A stretch of 64,000 nt of DNA from Salinimicrobium tongyeongense (GCF_026109735.1 NZ_CP069620.1:2728001-2792000), one strand, 5' to 3'; numbered from the stretch's first letter, positions 25,593-34,505 are shown. Notes: generated by a model not told the origin, from the sequence alone. Numbers and translations are program-made.

Positions 25593-26190
25593 TGGTTTCT
25601 TAGGGATGTCTTTTTTTCTGAAGAAATTTGAATTGCGGTGCTTACTGAAAAGGCCGAAGTTTACATTCGTTTGAGGATCTTCCACTTTAAGATCAAACTT
25701 TCTTTTTTCCGTCCCCTCCGCCGGAGGGCTGCCTACAGGGCGAGGTAGGAGAGATTTTCTTGTGCAGGGTTAGAGAATTCAGGCCACGAATCCACCAATG
25801 ATTTTTCTATGGTTTCTTAGAAATATCTTTTTTTCTGAAGAAATCTGAATTGCGGTGGTTACTGAAAATACCCAAATTTACATTCGTTTGAGGATTTTCC
25901 ATTTTGAGAACAAACATTCTTCTTTTCGTCCCCTCCGCCGGAGGGCTGCCTTCAGGGCGAGGTAGGAGAGATTTTCTTGTGCAGGGTTAGAGAATTCCAG
26001 GCCACGAATCCACCAATGATTTTTCTATGGTTTCTTAGGAATATCTTTTTTTCTGAAGAAATCTGAATTGCGGCGCTTACTGAAAAGACCGAAGTTTACA
26101 TTCGTTTGAGGATCTTCCACTTTGAGAACAAACATTCTTTTTTTCGTCCCCTCCGCCGGAGGGGTGCCTGCAGGGCGGGGTGGTTTTTTT
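25592..26190 (+). repeat. Tandem array: three ~217-bp units each with a double-hairpin palindrome
   Basis: Units start at 25592, 25809 and 26027 (periods 217 and 218); the third is truncated. Each carries a G+C-rich palindromic element: 25712-25749, 25929-25966 and 26147-26183, with core CCCTCCGCCGGAGGG followed by a small stem (GCC...GGC) and CGGGGTGG or a decayed form of it. The first unit begins at the stop codon of the PfkB-family gene. The last ends in TGG followed by seven T, which could terminate transcription. No ORF is present in the unit. Confidence 0.85.
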
Positions 26191-26214
26191 CGGAACTGCG
26201 AACTAAATTAAATT

Positions 26215-27015
26215 TTAACGCCGCTGCCTCTTCGCTTCAAAAATAAGGATGCCCGCAGCTACCGAAACATTCATGGAATCTATAACCCCCTCCATGGGGA
26301 TAATGATGTTTTGGCTGGTGTTTTCAAGCCATTGCTGACTCAAGCCGGTGGCTTCTGTGCCCACTACAATAGCGCTGCGACCGGTGAAGTTGGCGGTATG
26401 GTAAGGAACCGAAGCCTGCAATGCAGCTCCAAAAATGGCAATTTTTTGTTCCTTTAAAAAGGCAATTATTTTTGAGGTGCTGCCGGTGGCGATCTGGTTA
26501 GTAAAAAGGCAGCCCACACTGCTGCGAATAATGTTTGGATTGAACAGGTCTGTACGCGGATTGGCAATAAGCACTGCGTCTACGGCTGCAGCATCGGCTG
26601 TGCGGAGCAGGGCACCTATATTTCCGGGTTTTTCGGGGGCTTCTGCTACCAGGATAAGCGGATTTTTTGTTTTGAAGGTTAGTTTTTGAAGGGAAAGTTC
26701 GCGGGAACCCACAACGGCCAGCACTCCTTCGGTACTTCCGCGGTAAGCGATCTTTTGGTACACTTCCGAAGAAATTTCGGTGATAGCTACAGGACTGGAA
26801 ACAGAAGACAGCAAATTTTTGACATTTTCAGCAGGAAAGAGATCGGCGGTATAATAGAGTTCCCTAAGCTCGTAACCACCTTTTATGGCGAGGCTTATCT
26901 CCCTCTGGCCTTCTACCACAAAGGCTTGTTCTTTTTTGCGGGCGCGCGATTTTTCCTGTAACTGCAATACCCTCTTTATCGCCTGATTCTGAAAACTACT
27001 TATAAATTTTTGCAT
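26215..27015 (-). CDS. SpoU/TrmH-family RNA 2'-O-methyltransferase
   Basis: 266 aa: an N-terminal substrate-binding domain (about 1-105) and a SPOUT domain with motif 1 NIGALLRTADAA, motif 2 IVVGTEATGLS and motif 3 IIPMEGVIDSMNVSVAAGI. Family knowledge: methylates ribose in rRNA or tRNA using S-adenosylmethionine; target not predictable here. Faces the lipoprotein gene across a divergent promoter region. Confidence 0.9.
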   Translation of the reverse strand: MQKFISSFQNQAIKRVLQLQEKSRARKKEQAFVVEGQREISLAIKGGYELRELYYTADLFPAENVKNLLSSVSSPVAITEISSEVYQKIAYRGSTEGVLAVVGSRELSLQKLTFKTKNPLILVAEAPEKPGNIGALLRTADAAAVDAVLIANPRTDLFNPNIIRSSVGCLFTNQIATGSTSKIIAFLKEQKIAIFGAALQASVPYHTANFTGRSAIVVGTEATGLSQQWLENTSQNIIIPMEGVIDSMNVSVAAGILIFEAKRQRR

Positions 27016-27019
27016 GCAG

Positions 27020-27027
27020 CAAAGATA
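27020..27027 (-). promoter_or_regulatory. Bacteroidota -7 element for SpoU-type gene
   Basis: TATCTTTG on the minus strand, very close (4 bp) to the ATG at 27015, so the transcript would be leaderless or nearly so if used. Confidence 0.35.
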
Positions 27028-27131
27028 AAAAACTTCGGGTTTGGTGCAGTAATAGGGGGCTAAGGCATGGTGGAAATTTTCAAGATTGGAAAAAAAGCGG
27101 TAATTTAACGGGAAAACACAAAAACACTTTT

Positions 27132-27566
27132 ATGGAGAAGAAAAAGAAGCCACTTCCAATGACTGATGCTTTTAAGGTGCTCAGTTTTATTTTTGCAGCT
27201 ATTTTGATTAGTGCCTGTAGTAAAAAGATTACGTTTCCCGTTTCTGATGTAGTGCCTGCCGCCGAAGCCGTGGTTAAGGTAGATGAAGACAATAACAGCA
27301 ACTATGAGGTGGAGCTTGAGGTGAGCAACCTAGCAAGCCCCGACAGGCTGAGGCCTTCGCGAAACCACTACGTGGTGTGGATGGTCACCAAAAACCATGG
27401 CACCATTAACCTGGGCCGGTTGGATATTAACCGGAAGAACAACGGAAAACTTAGCACCAACACGCCCTACGAACCCATCAGGATATTTATTACTGCGGAA
27501 GATGACAGCAAGCCTGTGATCCCTTCCACGCAGGTGGTGCTCAATTCGGAAGAGTTCAAAATATAA
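27132..27566 (+). CDS. Lipoprotein of unknown function
   Basis: 144 aa. Lipoprotein signal with lipobox ISAC (Cys29) after a basic, unusually long n-region, then a beta-rich domain containing NYEVELEVSNLASPDRL and YVVWMVTKNHGTINLG, which resembles an Ig-like or anti-sigma-lipoprotein fold. No known function. Followed by a long inverted-repeat terminator element. Confidence 0.7.
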   Translation: MEKKKKPLPMTDAFKVLSFIFAAILISACSKKITFPVSDVVPAAEAVVKVDEDNNSNYEVELEVSNLASPDRLRPSRNHYVVWMVTKNHGTINLGRLDINRKNNGKLSTNTPYEPIRIFITAEDDSKPVIPSTQVVLNSEEFKI

Positions 27567-27570
27567 AAAA

Positions 27571-27680
27571 GAGGCTGTTTAAAAACTGTCTTTGTGCTCA
27601 CCTGAAGCAGCTTCAGGTAGTATAGCTTTCTGAAGTTACTTCAGAAATAAAGATCCAGGAGTTTTTAAACAGCCTTTCCT
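27571..27680. repeat. Long inverted-repeat 3' element, copy 3
   Basis: 15-bp perfect outer arms GGCTGTTTAAAAACT (27573-27587; complement 27660-27674) enclosing two perfect hairpins: CCTGAAG-CAG-CTTCAGG (27601-27617) and TTCTGAAG-TTA-CTTCAGAA (27628-27646). It would fold as a three-armed structure. Located between convergent genes, 5 bp after the lipoprotein stop codon. Confidence 0.8.
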
Positions 27681-27706
27681 TTCAAAAAGGGCATTTTAGC
27701 AGAAGA

Positions 27707-29020
27707 TTATTTTTTCTCCTGCTGGCCGTATTTTTCAGTATACCTCTTTGCCAACGCTGTCTGGTGGCTTTCAAGGCTAATTTCCCGCCCCTGGATAAAG
27801 GCCTGTGAAACTTTGTTGGTGCGCATATCCAGAGCATCTCCTTCACTAATAAAAAGGGTGGCATCTTTACCGGCTTCCAGCGTTCCAAGGCTGTCGTCAA
27901 TACCCAGGATCTTTGCGGTGTTTGAAGTGATCATTTTAAGGGCGTCGGCTTTACTGAGACCGTAACCGGTAACTGTACCTGCGTAAAATGGCAAATTACG
28001 GCTGTTCATCCTTTCCATGTCACCGCTGGTTTCCAGCCCTACGAGAATTCCTTCCTGGTTGAGCAGGTAAGCGAGTTTGTAAGGCAAATCATAATCCTGG
28101 TCTTCCATTTGCGGGGTCTTGTGTACCCGGCCTACCAGTACCGGAACATTGGCAGCCTTGATTTGATTGGCCACTTTAAAGGAGTCGTAAGCCCCTACCA
28201 ATACCACATTGTCAAGCTTGTGTTCCTTTTTAAAAGCGAGCACATCAATGATCTCTTTTTCTGAATCGGCATGGATATAGACTTTCTTGTTCCCGCTGAA
28301 AACATCTTTCATGGCCTGGAAAGGCAGATTGGCCTTGTTTTGTGGCCCTGCCAGATAAGCTTTGGCGTTGTTGAAGAACGCGCTTAGCTCCTGAAGGTCT
28401 TTTGCATAACTGTCATTGGGTTTTATCCCGGGATCTTCGCCCATCCACCAGCGGCCTCTGCGCACGCTGTTTGGCCAGTTGATGTGCAAGCCGTCATCTT
28501 TCTTTAAAGCGGCATCTTCCCAGTTCCAGGCATCAAACTGCACGATAGACGAAGTGCCCGAGATCCTGCCGCCACGCGGGGTGATTTGCCCTACAAGCAC
28601 CCCGTTTGGGCGCATGCTCTCTACTACCTGGCTTTCGGCATTGTAGGCGATGAGGCTGCGAACATGGGGCAGGAGTTCTCCCAGTTCATCTTCGTCATCA
28701 CTCTGTACCACGGCATCTATTTCTACCAACCCAAGGGTGGAATTGGGGGCTATAAAGCCAGGGTACACATGCTTTCCTTTTGCATCAATCACTTTGCCGG
28801 GATACTGGCGGTTAGTGGAGGCGGCATCACTAACCGTGGTAAGTTTACCGTTCTCAAAGATGATCACGCTGTTCTCAATCACTTCGCCATTCCCAATGTG
28901 GGCGGTGGCACCAATTATGCTTATCGCGCGGTCTTGCGGGGGCGCCGGAGTTTGTTGTGCTATAACCGAACCTGCGAAAAAGAGCAGTACCGGCAGGATG
29001 TATTTCTTTAGTTTCTTCAT
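27707..29020 (-). CDS. Secreted amidohydrolase-fold protein, metal site degenerate
   Basis: 437 aa from ATG at 29020, with signal peptide (LLFFAGSVIAQ). The amidohydrolase frame is recognisable (IDAKGKHVYPGFI; LGTLEAGKDATLFI), but the first metal motif HxH is replaced by APNST, so metal binding and catalysis are doubtful. It is 10 bp downstream of the larger amidohydrolase gene, and the pair is probably a functional unit such as a periplasmic enzyme with a non-catalytic partner. Confidence 0.8.
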   Translation of the reverse strand: MKKLKKYILPVLLFFAGSVIAQQTPAPPQDRAISIIGATAHIGNGEVIENSVIIFENGKLTTVSDAASTNRQYPGKVIDAKGKHVYPGFIAPNSTLGLVEIDAVVQSDDEDELGELLPHVRSLIAYNAESQVVESMRPNGVLVGQITPRGGRISGTSSIVQFDAWNWEDAALKKDDGLHINWPNSVRRGRWWMGEDPGIKPNDSYAKDLQELSAFFNNAKAYLAGPQNKANLPFQAMKDVFSGNKKVYIHADSEKEIIDVLAFKKEHKLDNVVLVGAYDSFKVANQIKAANVPVLVGRVHKTPQMEDQDYDLPYKLAYLLNQEGILVGLETSGDMERMNSRNLPFYAGTVTGYGLSKADALKMITSNTAKILGIDDSLGTLEAGKDATLFISEGDALDMRTNKVSQAFIQGREISLESHQTALAKRYTEKYGQQEKK

Positions 29021-29030
29021 GTTTCTGATT

Positions 29031-31988
29031 TTAGAGGGTGTCACAGTGCATTTCTTCTTTGCCGGAATTTTTCACCGGCTGGGTTTTCAGTCCGTTGTTT
29101 TTGGCTTTCAGCATTTGAGTAGTGAGCAGGTTCTTCTGCTTTTCCAGTTCTTCGCGCAGCTGCCGGTCTCTTTCAAGGTCAAAATACACCAAGCCTTCAA
29201 TCATGGTTTTTTCAGGTTTGGCGTAAACGGAAAGCGGGTGAGCATCCCACAGCACCAAATCGGCATCTTTACCTTCTTTGATACTTCCCACGCGATCATC
29301 AATATGGAGCAGTTTTGCAGGGTTAAGAGTGACAAATTTCCAGGCTTCTTCTTCGGATATGTCTCCGTATTTTACACTTTTTGCCGCCTCCTGGTTAAGC
29401 CTGCGGCTCATTTCGGCGTCATCACTGTTAATGGCAACTGTTACACCGGCATTGTGCATAATGGCGGCATTCTGCGGGATGGCATCTTTAACTTCATATT
29501 TATAGGCCCACCAGTCAGAGAAGGTAGAACCTCCAACCCCGTGCTCGGCCATTTTATCGGCTAATTTATAACCTTCCAAAATATGGGTGAACGTGTTGAT
29601 GTTGAAGCCAAATTGTTCTGCCACCTTCATCAACATATTGATCTCGCTTTGAACATAAGAGTGAGCCGTCACAAAGCGTTCGCCGTTAATGATTTCAAGG
29701 ATGGTTTCCATTTCAATATCCCTGCGATAGGGTTTGCCGCTCTTTTTTAGCTGCTCATACTCGCGGGCACGGGTAAAATAATCTACAAATACCTGTTCTA
29801 CGCCCATACGGGTTTGTGGAAAACGGGAATTACTGTCCCAGTTGGCCTGTTTTACATTCTCTCCCAAAGCAAACTTGATGAACTTCGGAGAATTGTCAAG
29901 CACCATTTCCTGCGGACTCGCGCCCCATTTCATCTTGAGAATAGCCGATTGCCCTCCAATTGGGTTGGCCGAGCCGTGGAGCAGCTGCATGGTAGTAACA
30001 CCCCCGGCAAGGTTGCGGTAAATACCAATATCGTTGGGGTCTACCACGTCTTCCATCTGCACCTCGGCAGAAGAGTTGTGCCCTGCTTCATTTACGGCCG
30101 ATGCCGCCAGGTGGGAGTGCTCATCAATAATTCCGGTAGTAAGGTGTTTTCCCGTAGCATCTATTAGCGTCGCCCCACGGGCACTAAGGTTCTTGCCAAC
30201 TGCGGCTATCTTTCCGTTCTTTACCAGCACGTCGCTGTTTTCGATGATGCCTTCAGCTTCATTGGTCCAAACCGTGGCATTCTTGAAGAGTACGTCCTGT
30301 TGCTTCGGAAGGCTTTCAAATCCAAAGGCCATGTTCGGGTAAGTTACGGGAAGTACTTCAGGATATTCTTCGGAATTTTTGTCTTTATTTTCTGAAGCTT
30401 CTGCAGTGCGGGTAGCTGTAAAAGTGGTTGGTGTACCGTCTCCCAAAATGGCTTTTCCGCTGAAGTTTTTGGCGTTGCCTGAAATTCTCGCGCTAAGCCG
30501 GGTGTATTCAGCTTTAGTAGTATCGGGGGAAGAGAGCAGCAGGTTCACCCAGTTATTGCTGTAGTTGATCTTTGAACCTATCTTGCTGTTGTTGGTGCTC
30601 ACTTCGGCCTTGGGTTTTGAAGGCTCACCGCTGATCTTTACGGTGTATGAATTTCCGCCTACTTTCACATCGTAGGTTCCGTTGAGGTTCACCAGGTCTA
30701 TGTCTTCAAACACAGCTCGTTTCCCCTGAACCCAGTTTTCGTAAATCGTAGTCTCTTTATCAAAATAATCGCCCGAAGTAACAATGAAGTTTGCCCAGGC
30801 ACCTTCTTTTAAGACCCCCAGGCTGTTCTCCTGTCCAATAAGTTTTGCCGGAACGGTGGTAAGTGCTGCCAGGGCATCTTTTTTGTCTAGCCCGTAAGCT
30901 ACTGCCTTTACCAGGTTCTCCCTGAAGTTTTTTTCGGCATTGTGGGCAGTAATGGTGTAAGGAACTTTCTTTTCGCTAAGCATTTTGAGGTTGGCCGGTG
31001 CCTGGTTCCATTCTTTCATGTCTCCCAGGATGGCATAACTGGCCATGTACGGGTCTTCCATATCAAATGCATCCGGGAATTTTACGGGTACAATGAAAGT
31101 TGCATTTGTGGCTTTTATGGCATCAAGTCTTTCAAATTCCTTTCCGCTGCCCACAATCACGTACTGCACGCCCATTTCATCACCAACTTTATCGGCACGC
31201 AATTCGTCAAGTACATCATCGGTCTTAAAAATTTGCAGCAGGTTTTTATTCTCGTTAAAAGCTTCCAGCGCAAGGTCTTTATTATCGGCGTTGCCCTTTG
31301 CATACCAGTCGGCATCAAGGTAGGTTTGTCTCAGCAGTGCCATGGCACCCATTTTAGAAGAAGGATAGACCTGCTTTGATTTTGCACTTTTTTCGAAAGA
31401 TAAATATTGTGCAGATTCTTCATCGAGTATTCTGTCGCCTTCAGTGCCTTCGGAATTAAGGGCGATAAGCATTCCGGTTCCGCGAACAATTCCGTCGGGT
31501 ATGTGGGTGTTAACCACCCCAAAACCCAGCTTTCTGAGATTTTCAGCTTCATCTTTATTATAGGAGAAATTCTCTAAAGCCGAAGTTTCCGGCCTAATAT
31601 GATCATTCCAGTAGTAACCTTCACGGCCTGCATCATACTGCGGATTACCGCTGTAGGGGCTGCCGCCTTCGCTTTTTGGTTTTTCAATTCCGAAGCTGGA
31701 ATAAAGATCAATAAAGGAAGGGTAAACTGTTTTTCCTTTAAGGTCAATGACTACCGCATTTTCGGGAACCTTGATGTTTTTTCCAACGGCGGTGATCCTG
31801 CCGTTGCGCATCGCCAGCATACCATTTTGAATAAGGCTGGAAGGGTCTACATAAATTTTGGCATTTTTGAGTACCGTGAAGTTGGTATTTTCCTGCGCCT
31901 TTACGGCGTCGTTCTTAGGAAAATACTCCTGTGCCTGCAGGCCCGTGACGGCACCAAGCAGCAGGCATAATAGTAATTTAATTCTCAT
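29031..31988 (-). CDS. Secreted two-domain amidohydrolase
   Basis: 985 aa with signal peptide (LLLGAVTGLQAQ). Two amidohydrolase modules in tandem. The N-terminal one (about 30-430) lacks HxH (YPSFIDLYSSFG) and looks inactive; the C-terminal one (about 560-950) has IDEHSHLA, HILEGYK and the Asp in INSDDAE, so should bind metal. Family knowledge: imidazolonepropionase/adenosine deaminase-like enzymes hydrolyse cyclic amides or peptides; substrate unknown. Followed by the single-domain homologue. Confidence 0.82.
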   Translation of the reverse strand: MRIKLLLCLLLGAVTGLQAQEYFPKNDAVKAQENTNFTVLKNAKIYVDPSSLIQNGMLAMRNGRITAVGKNIKVPENAVVIDLKGKTVYPSFIDLYSSFGIEKPKSEGGSPYSGNPQYDAGREGYYWNDHIRPETSALENFSYNKDEAENLRKLGFGVVNTHIPDGIVRGTGMLIALNSEGTEGDRILDEESAQYLSFEKSAKSKQVYPSSKMGAMALLRQTYLDADWYAKGNADNKDLALEAFNENKNLLQIFKTDDVLDELRADKVGDEMGVQYVIVGSGKEFERLDAIKATNATFIVPVKFPDAFDMEDPYMASYAILGDMKEWNQAPANLKMLSEKKVPYTITAHNAEKNFRENLVKAVAYGLDKKDALAALTTVPAKLIGQENSLGVLKEGAWANFIVTSGDYFDKETTIYENWVQGKRAVFEDIDLVNLNGTYDVKVGGNSYTVKISGEPSKPKAEVSTNNSKIGSKINYSNNWVNLLLSSPDTTKAEYTRLSARISGNAKNFSGKAILGDGTPTTFTATRTAEASENKDKNSEEYPEVLPVTYPNMAFGFESLPKQQDVLFKNATVWTNEAEGIIENSDVLVKNGKIAAVGKNLSARGATLIDATGKHLTTGIIDEHSHLAASAVNEAGHNSSAEVQMEDVVDPNDIGIYRNLAGGVTTMQLLHGSANPIGGQSAILKMKWGASPQEMVLDNSPKFIKFALGENVKQANWDSNSRFPQTRMGVEQVFVDYFTRAREYEQLKKSGKPYRRDIEMETILEIINGERFVTAHSYVQSEINMLMKVAEQFGFNINTFTHILEGYKLADKMAEHGVGGSTFSDWWAYKYEVKDAIPQNAAIMHNAGVTVAINSDDAEMSRRLNQEAAKSVKYGDISEEEAWKFVTLNPAKLLHIDDRVGSIKEGKDADLVLWDAHPLSVYAKPEKTMIEGLVYFDLERDRQLREELEKQKNLLTTQMLKAKNNGLKTQPVKNSGKEEMHCDTL

Positions 31989-32050
31989 AAGATAGTTTAG
32001 GATTGGAAATTAGAGCGGGTAAGTTAGCAAAAAAAAGAGAATGCCAAAGG

Positions 32051-33121
32051 CTATAATTTTCCCCTGCTCTTGTGGTAATTTACCAGCAGGGCCACTACAT
32101 AACTATAACTCTTCATGCCGCCAGGCTGGTTGTTTGCTACCAGAAACGAATCGTATGCATACATGAAAATGGGCTCAAAAGGATTTTTGTGGCTTTCCCA
32201 AAACTCCTGTACTTCCCGGTAGTTTTCTTTGATCCCGTAGTTAAGCTGGTCAGCAAACTTTTCAGCTAATTCCGGATCGCGGCGGTAGAGTTCGCTAAGG
32301 CAGTAGCTAAGCGCAAAGGTGTAACCGGAGTAGTTGAAGTATTCATCTGGGTGGTTCATGGTGGTAAGACAGGCCAGGAAATTGGCTTCGTTCTCTTTGG
32401 CAAAACCCAGCTGGTGGCCTATTTCATGACTGGCCGTTGTGGGTATCTTGTAGGCGACAATCCGGGTATTTACCTGGCCTTCGTTAGTAAGCGGGTTGAG
32501 GTAGCCGTTAAAGCCCATATAAGTAAGCGGCAGGCTGTAAATTGATTTTTTCAAACTCGGAATATGGTAATCAAGTTCGGGAAAATCGTCTTCAATATTC
32601 TGATATCCTTCTTTGGATAATTCCAGGATTTCAGCTTTAGAATACGGGATCATGACCATCACCGAATCATTTCCGGTAATAGAGAGATGAAGTTCGTTTG
32701 AAGTTTTAATGAGATCTTGTGTGAGTTCTATGAGTTCTTCCGTAGTATAATCGTTTTCAATCTCAAGGGCTGCATGCAGTGGTAACCGGTAATAGTTGAA
32801 CCCCCAAAAAAGATTAAAACTGAAGTAAATAACCGAAAGCACGGCAAGGGCGTTTATAATCCATCGTTGTGGCGCTCTGAATTTTTCTTTTATCCTAATC
32901 ACCAACCACCTTACAAGCATGATCACCAGGAAGGCATAGAGCAGGTCCCCCAGTGAAAAGGGCAATATTCCGAGGGTTCTTCTAAGCAGGACCGAGGTCA
33001 CGGGGAAAATTCCGTTACTGTACCATTTTTCTACAAAAAGAGGATAGTTGCCCAGCAGCTTGATTAGGATGATCTGGACAGGTAGAAACAGGGCGAGAAT
33101 TAAAGCAACTTTTTTCTTCAC
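32051..33121 (-). CDS. DUF3810 membrane zinc metalloprotease-like protein
   Basis: 356 aa. Three N-terminal membrane helices (about 5-25, 58-77, 88-108), then a soluble domain with the zincin motif HEIGHQ (232-237) and a candidate third ligand Glu245 in KENEANF. Function is unknown; the motif indicates a membrane-anchored metallopeptidase, probably facing the periplasm. The gene stands alone; its promoter side faces the repeat island. Confidence 0.85.
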   Translation of the reverse strand: MKKKVALILALFLPVQIILIKLLGNYPLFVEKWYSNGIFPVTSVLLRRTLGILPFSLGDLLYAFLVIMLVRWLVIRIKEKFRAPQRWIINALAVLSVIYFSFNLFWGFNYYRLPLHAALEIENDYTTEELIELTQDLIKTSNELHLSITGNDSVMVMIPYSKAEILELSKEGYQNIEDDFPELDYHIPSLKKSIYSLPLTYMGFNGYLNPLTNEGQVNTRIVAYKIPTTASHEIGHQLGFAKENEANFLACLTTMNHPDEYFNYSGYTFALSYCLSELYRRDPELAEKFADQLNYGIKENYREVQEFWESHKNPFEPIFMYAYDSFLVANNQPGGMKSYSYVVALLVNYHKSRGKL

Positions 33122-33219
33122 CTTTCAAAAATAGGGTTTTTCGGGATGAACCTGCAAGAGCCGGAAGCCAAGACTTTTATAAATATGAGACAATTTTATG
33201 GAAAGCTTTAAAACTTCTC

Positions 33220-33545
33220 GCTTCCTGAGCCGATGTCTTGTTTATTACCCAAAATATTTCTTACAAAGCATCCCCTCCTCCGGAGGGGTGACCGAAGGTC
33301 GGGGTGGGTAATGGGAACCCTACTCTTAATTTTGTCCCTAAATCACAGATGATTTGTGTTTTCTCTACAGATTATTTTTCTGGTGAGGTTAGATATTAAG
33401 CTGGGGATGAATACCACCTAAAAATACAATATTTCGGAAACGATATCTTATAGTTTAAAACCAAATTTTCTTGCAAAGCATCCCCTCCTCCGAAGGGGTG
33501 CCTGTAAGGCGGGGTGGGAGGAGTCTGGCCGAAGGTCGGGGTGGG
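33220..33545 (+). repeat. Left flanking repeat of DUF559 island (two ~210-bp units)
   Basis: Two units starting at about 33220 and 33430 (period about 210), each with a double-hairpin palindrome in the same orientation: 33271-33308 and 33481-33518, plus a half element 33519-33545 (GGCCGAAGGTCGGGGTGGG). The block is almost identical to 34149-34476 on the other side of the DUF559 gene, with roughly a dozen differences by eye over about 285 bp. The stretch 33122-33219 shows nothing recognisable. Confidence 0.85.
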
Positions 33546-33556
33546 CAATCCCCTTA

Positions 33557-34048
33557 TTATGAATAATTTTCAATTATGAACTTCTTTAAATTCTCCATAA
33601 CCCGTTCAACATCCATCATTACCTCAGTAGCACTCACTTTCCAGACCAGTAACCCCAGATTTTGAAGATAAGTTTCCCGCCTATTATCATATTCTTTCTT
33701 TTCATTATGACTGGCTCCATCAATTTCAACAATCAGGCTTAAACCTTTTACATAAAAATCTACAATATAATGTCCAATCACCCGCTGCCGATCAAAATCT
33801 ATGTTATAAAATTTTCTCTTGTGCACCTGCTGCCAAAAAACGATTTCCGGTAAATTTCCCATTTTTCGCAGTGCCCTTGCTCTGTTTCTCAGATTTTTTT
33901 CTGCAGGCAAATATGTAGCAGATTTTCGGTATATAGGAACCGAGTCAATAGTAGCAAGAACAGGAGGTTTCTTTTCCACCCCGTCCTGCGGACACCCCTC
34001 CGAGGGAGGGGACACAGCATGAGATATTTTATTATTATCATTGATCAT
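33557..34048 (-). CDS. DUF559-family (Vsr-like) endonuclease with repeat inserted in its N-terminus
   Basis: 163 aa. Residues about 55-160 are a DUF559 domain: RQRVIGHYIVDFYVKGLSLI and VEIDGASH supply the Asp and Glu-x-Asp of the PD-(D/E)xK fold related to very-short-patch repair endonucleases; QNLGLLVWKVSATEV is typical of its end. Residues about 13-25 (SPPSEGCPQDGVE) are the in-frame translation of a double-hairpin palindrome, so the element has invaded or been recruited by the coding sequence. The first internal Met is at residue 63, inside the domain, so translation must pass through the repeat. Function and target unknown. Confidence 0.82.
   Translation of the reverse strand: MINDNNKISHAVSPPSEGCPQDGVEKKPPVLATIDSVPIYRKSATYLPAEKNLRNRARALRKMGNLPEIVFWQQVHKRKFYNIDFDRQRVIGHYIVDFYVKGLSLIVEIDGASHNEKKEYDNRRETYLQNLGLLVWKVSATEVMMDVERVMENLKKFIIENYS
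33976..34012 (-). repeat. Double-hairpin palindrome inside the DUF559 coding sequence
   Basis: Read on the minus strand (same strand as the gene): stem CCCCTCC-CTC-GGAGGGG, then GTCC-GCA-GGAC, then GGGGTGG. The second stem differs from neighbouring copies in both arms but remains paired. Confidence 0.85.
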
Positions 34049-34148
34049 GGTTTAAGATAATGAATTTTCAGATGAGCCAGTAGAAGTAATTGTGCTTTTA
34101 TAAGGATCAGCTGCAAGTTGGAAAGTAACATCACCTTAACAACTGCAG

Positions 34149-34476
34149 TATTTCGGAAACGATGTCTTGTAGTTTAAAACCAAATTTTCTTACAAAGCAT
34201 CCCCTCCTCCGGAGGGGTGACCGAAGGTCGGGGTGGTTAATGGGAACCCTACTCATAATTTTGTCCCTAATTCACAGATTATTTTCGTTTTCTCTGCAGA
34301 TTATTTTTCTGGTAAGGTTAGATATTAAGCTGGGGATGAATACCACCTTTAAAAATACAATATTTCGGAAACGATGTCTTATAGTTTAAAACCAAATTTT
34401 CTTGCAAAGCATCCCCTCCTCCGGAGGGGTGCCTGTAAGGCGGGGTGGGAGGAGTCTGGCCGAAGGTCGGGGTGGG
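34149..34476 (+). repeat. Right flanking repeat of DUF559 island (two ~212-bp units)
   Basis: Units start at 34149 and 34361 (period 212), with palindromes 34200-34236 and 34412-34449 and a half element 34450-34476. Direct repeat of 33220-33545. Between the gene and this block (34049-34148) I see no promoter or ORF. After the block, 30 bp remain before the pepD promoter. Confidence 0.85.
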
Positions 34477-34505
34477 AGGTGTGGCCGTAATGCTCTACTA
34501 TTTCT

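Noticed and set aside
25592-26190. CRISPR-like array
   Set aside because: The units are about 217 bp and similar along their whole length; there are no short repeats separated by unique spacers, and no cas genes.
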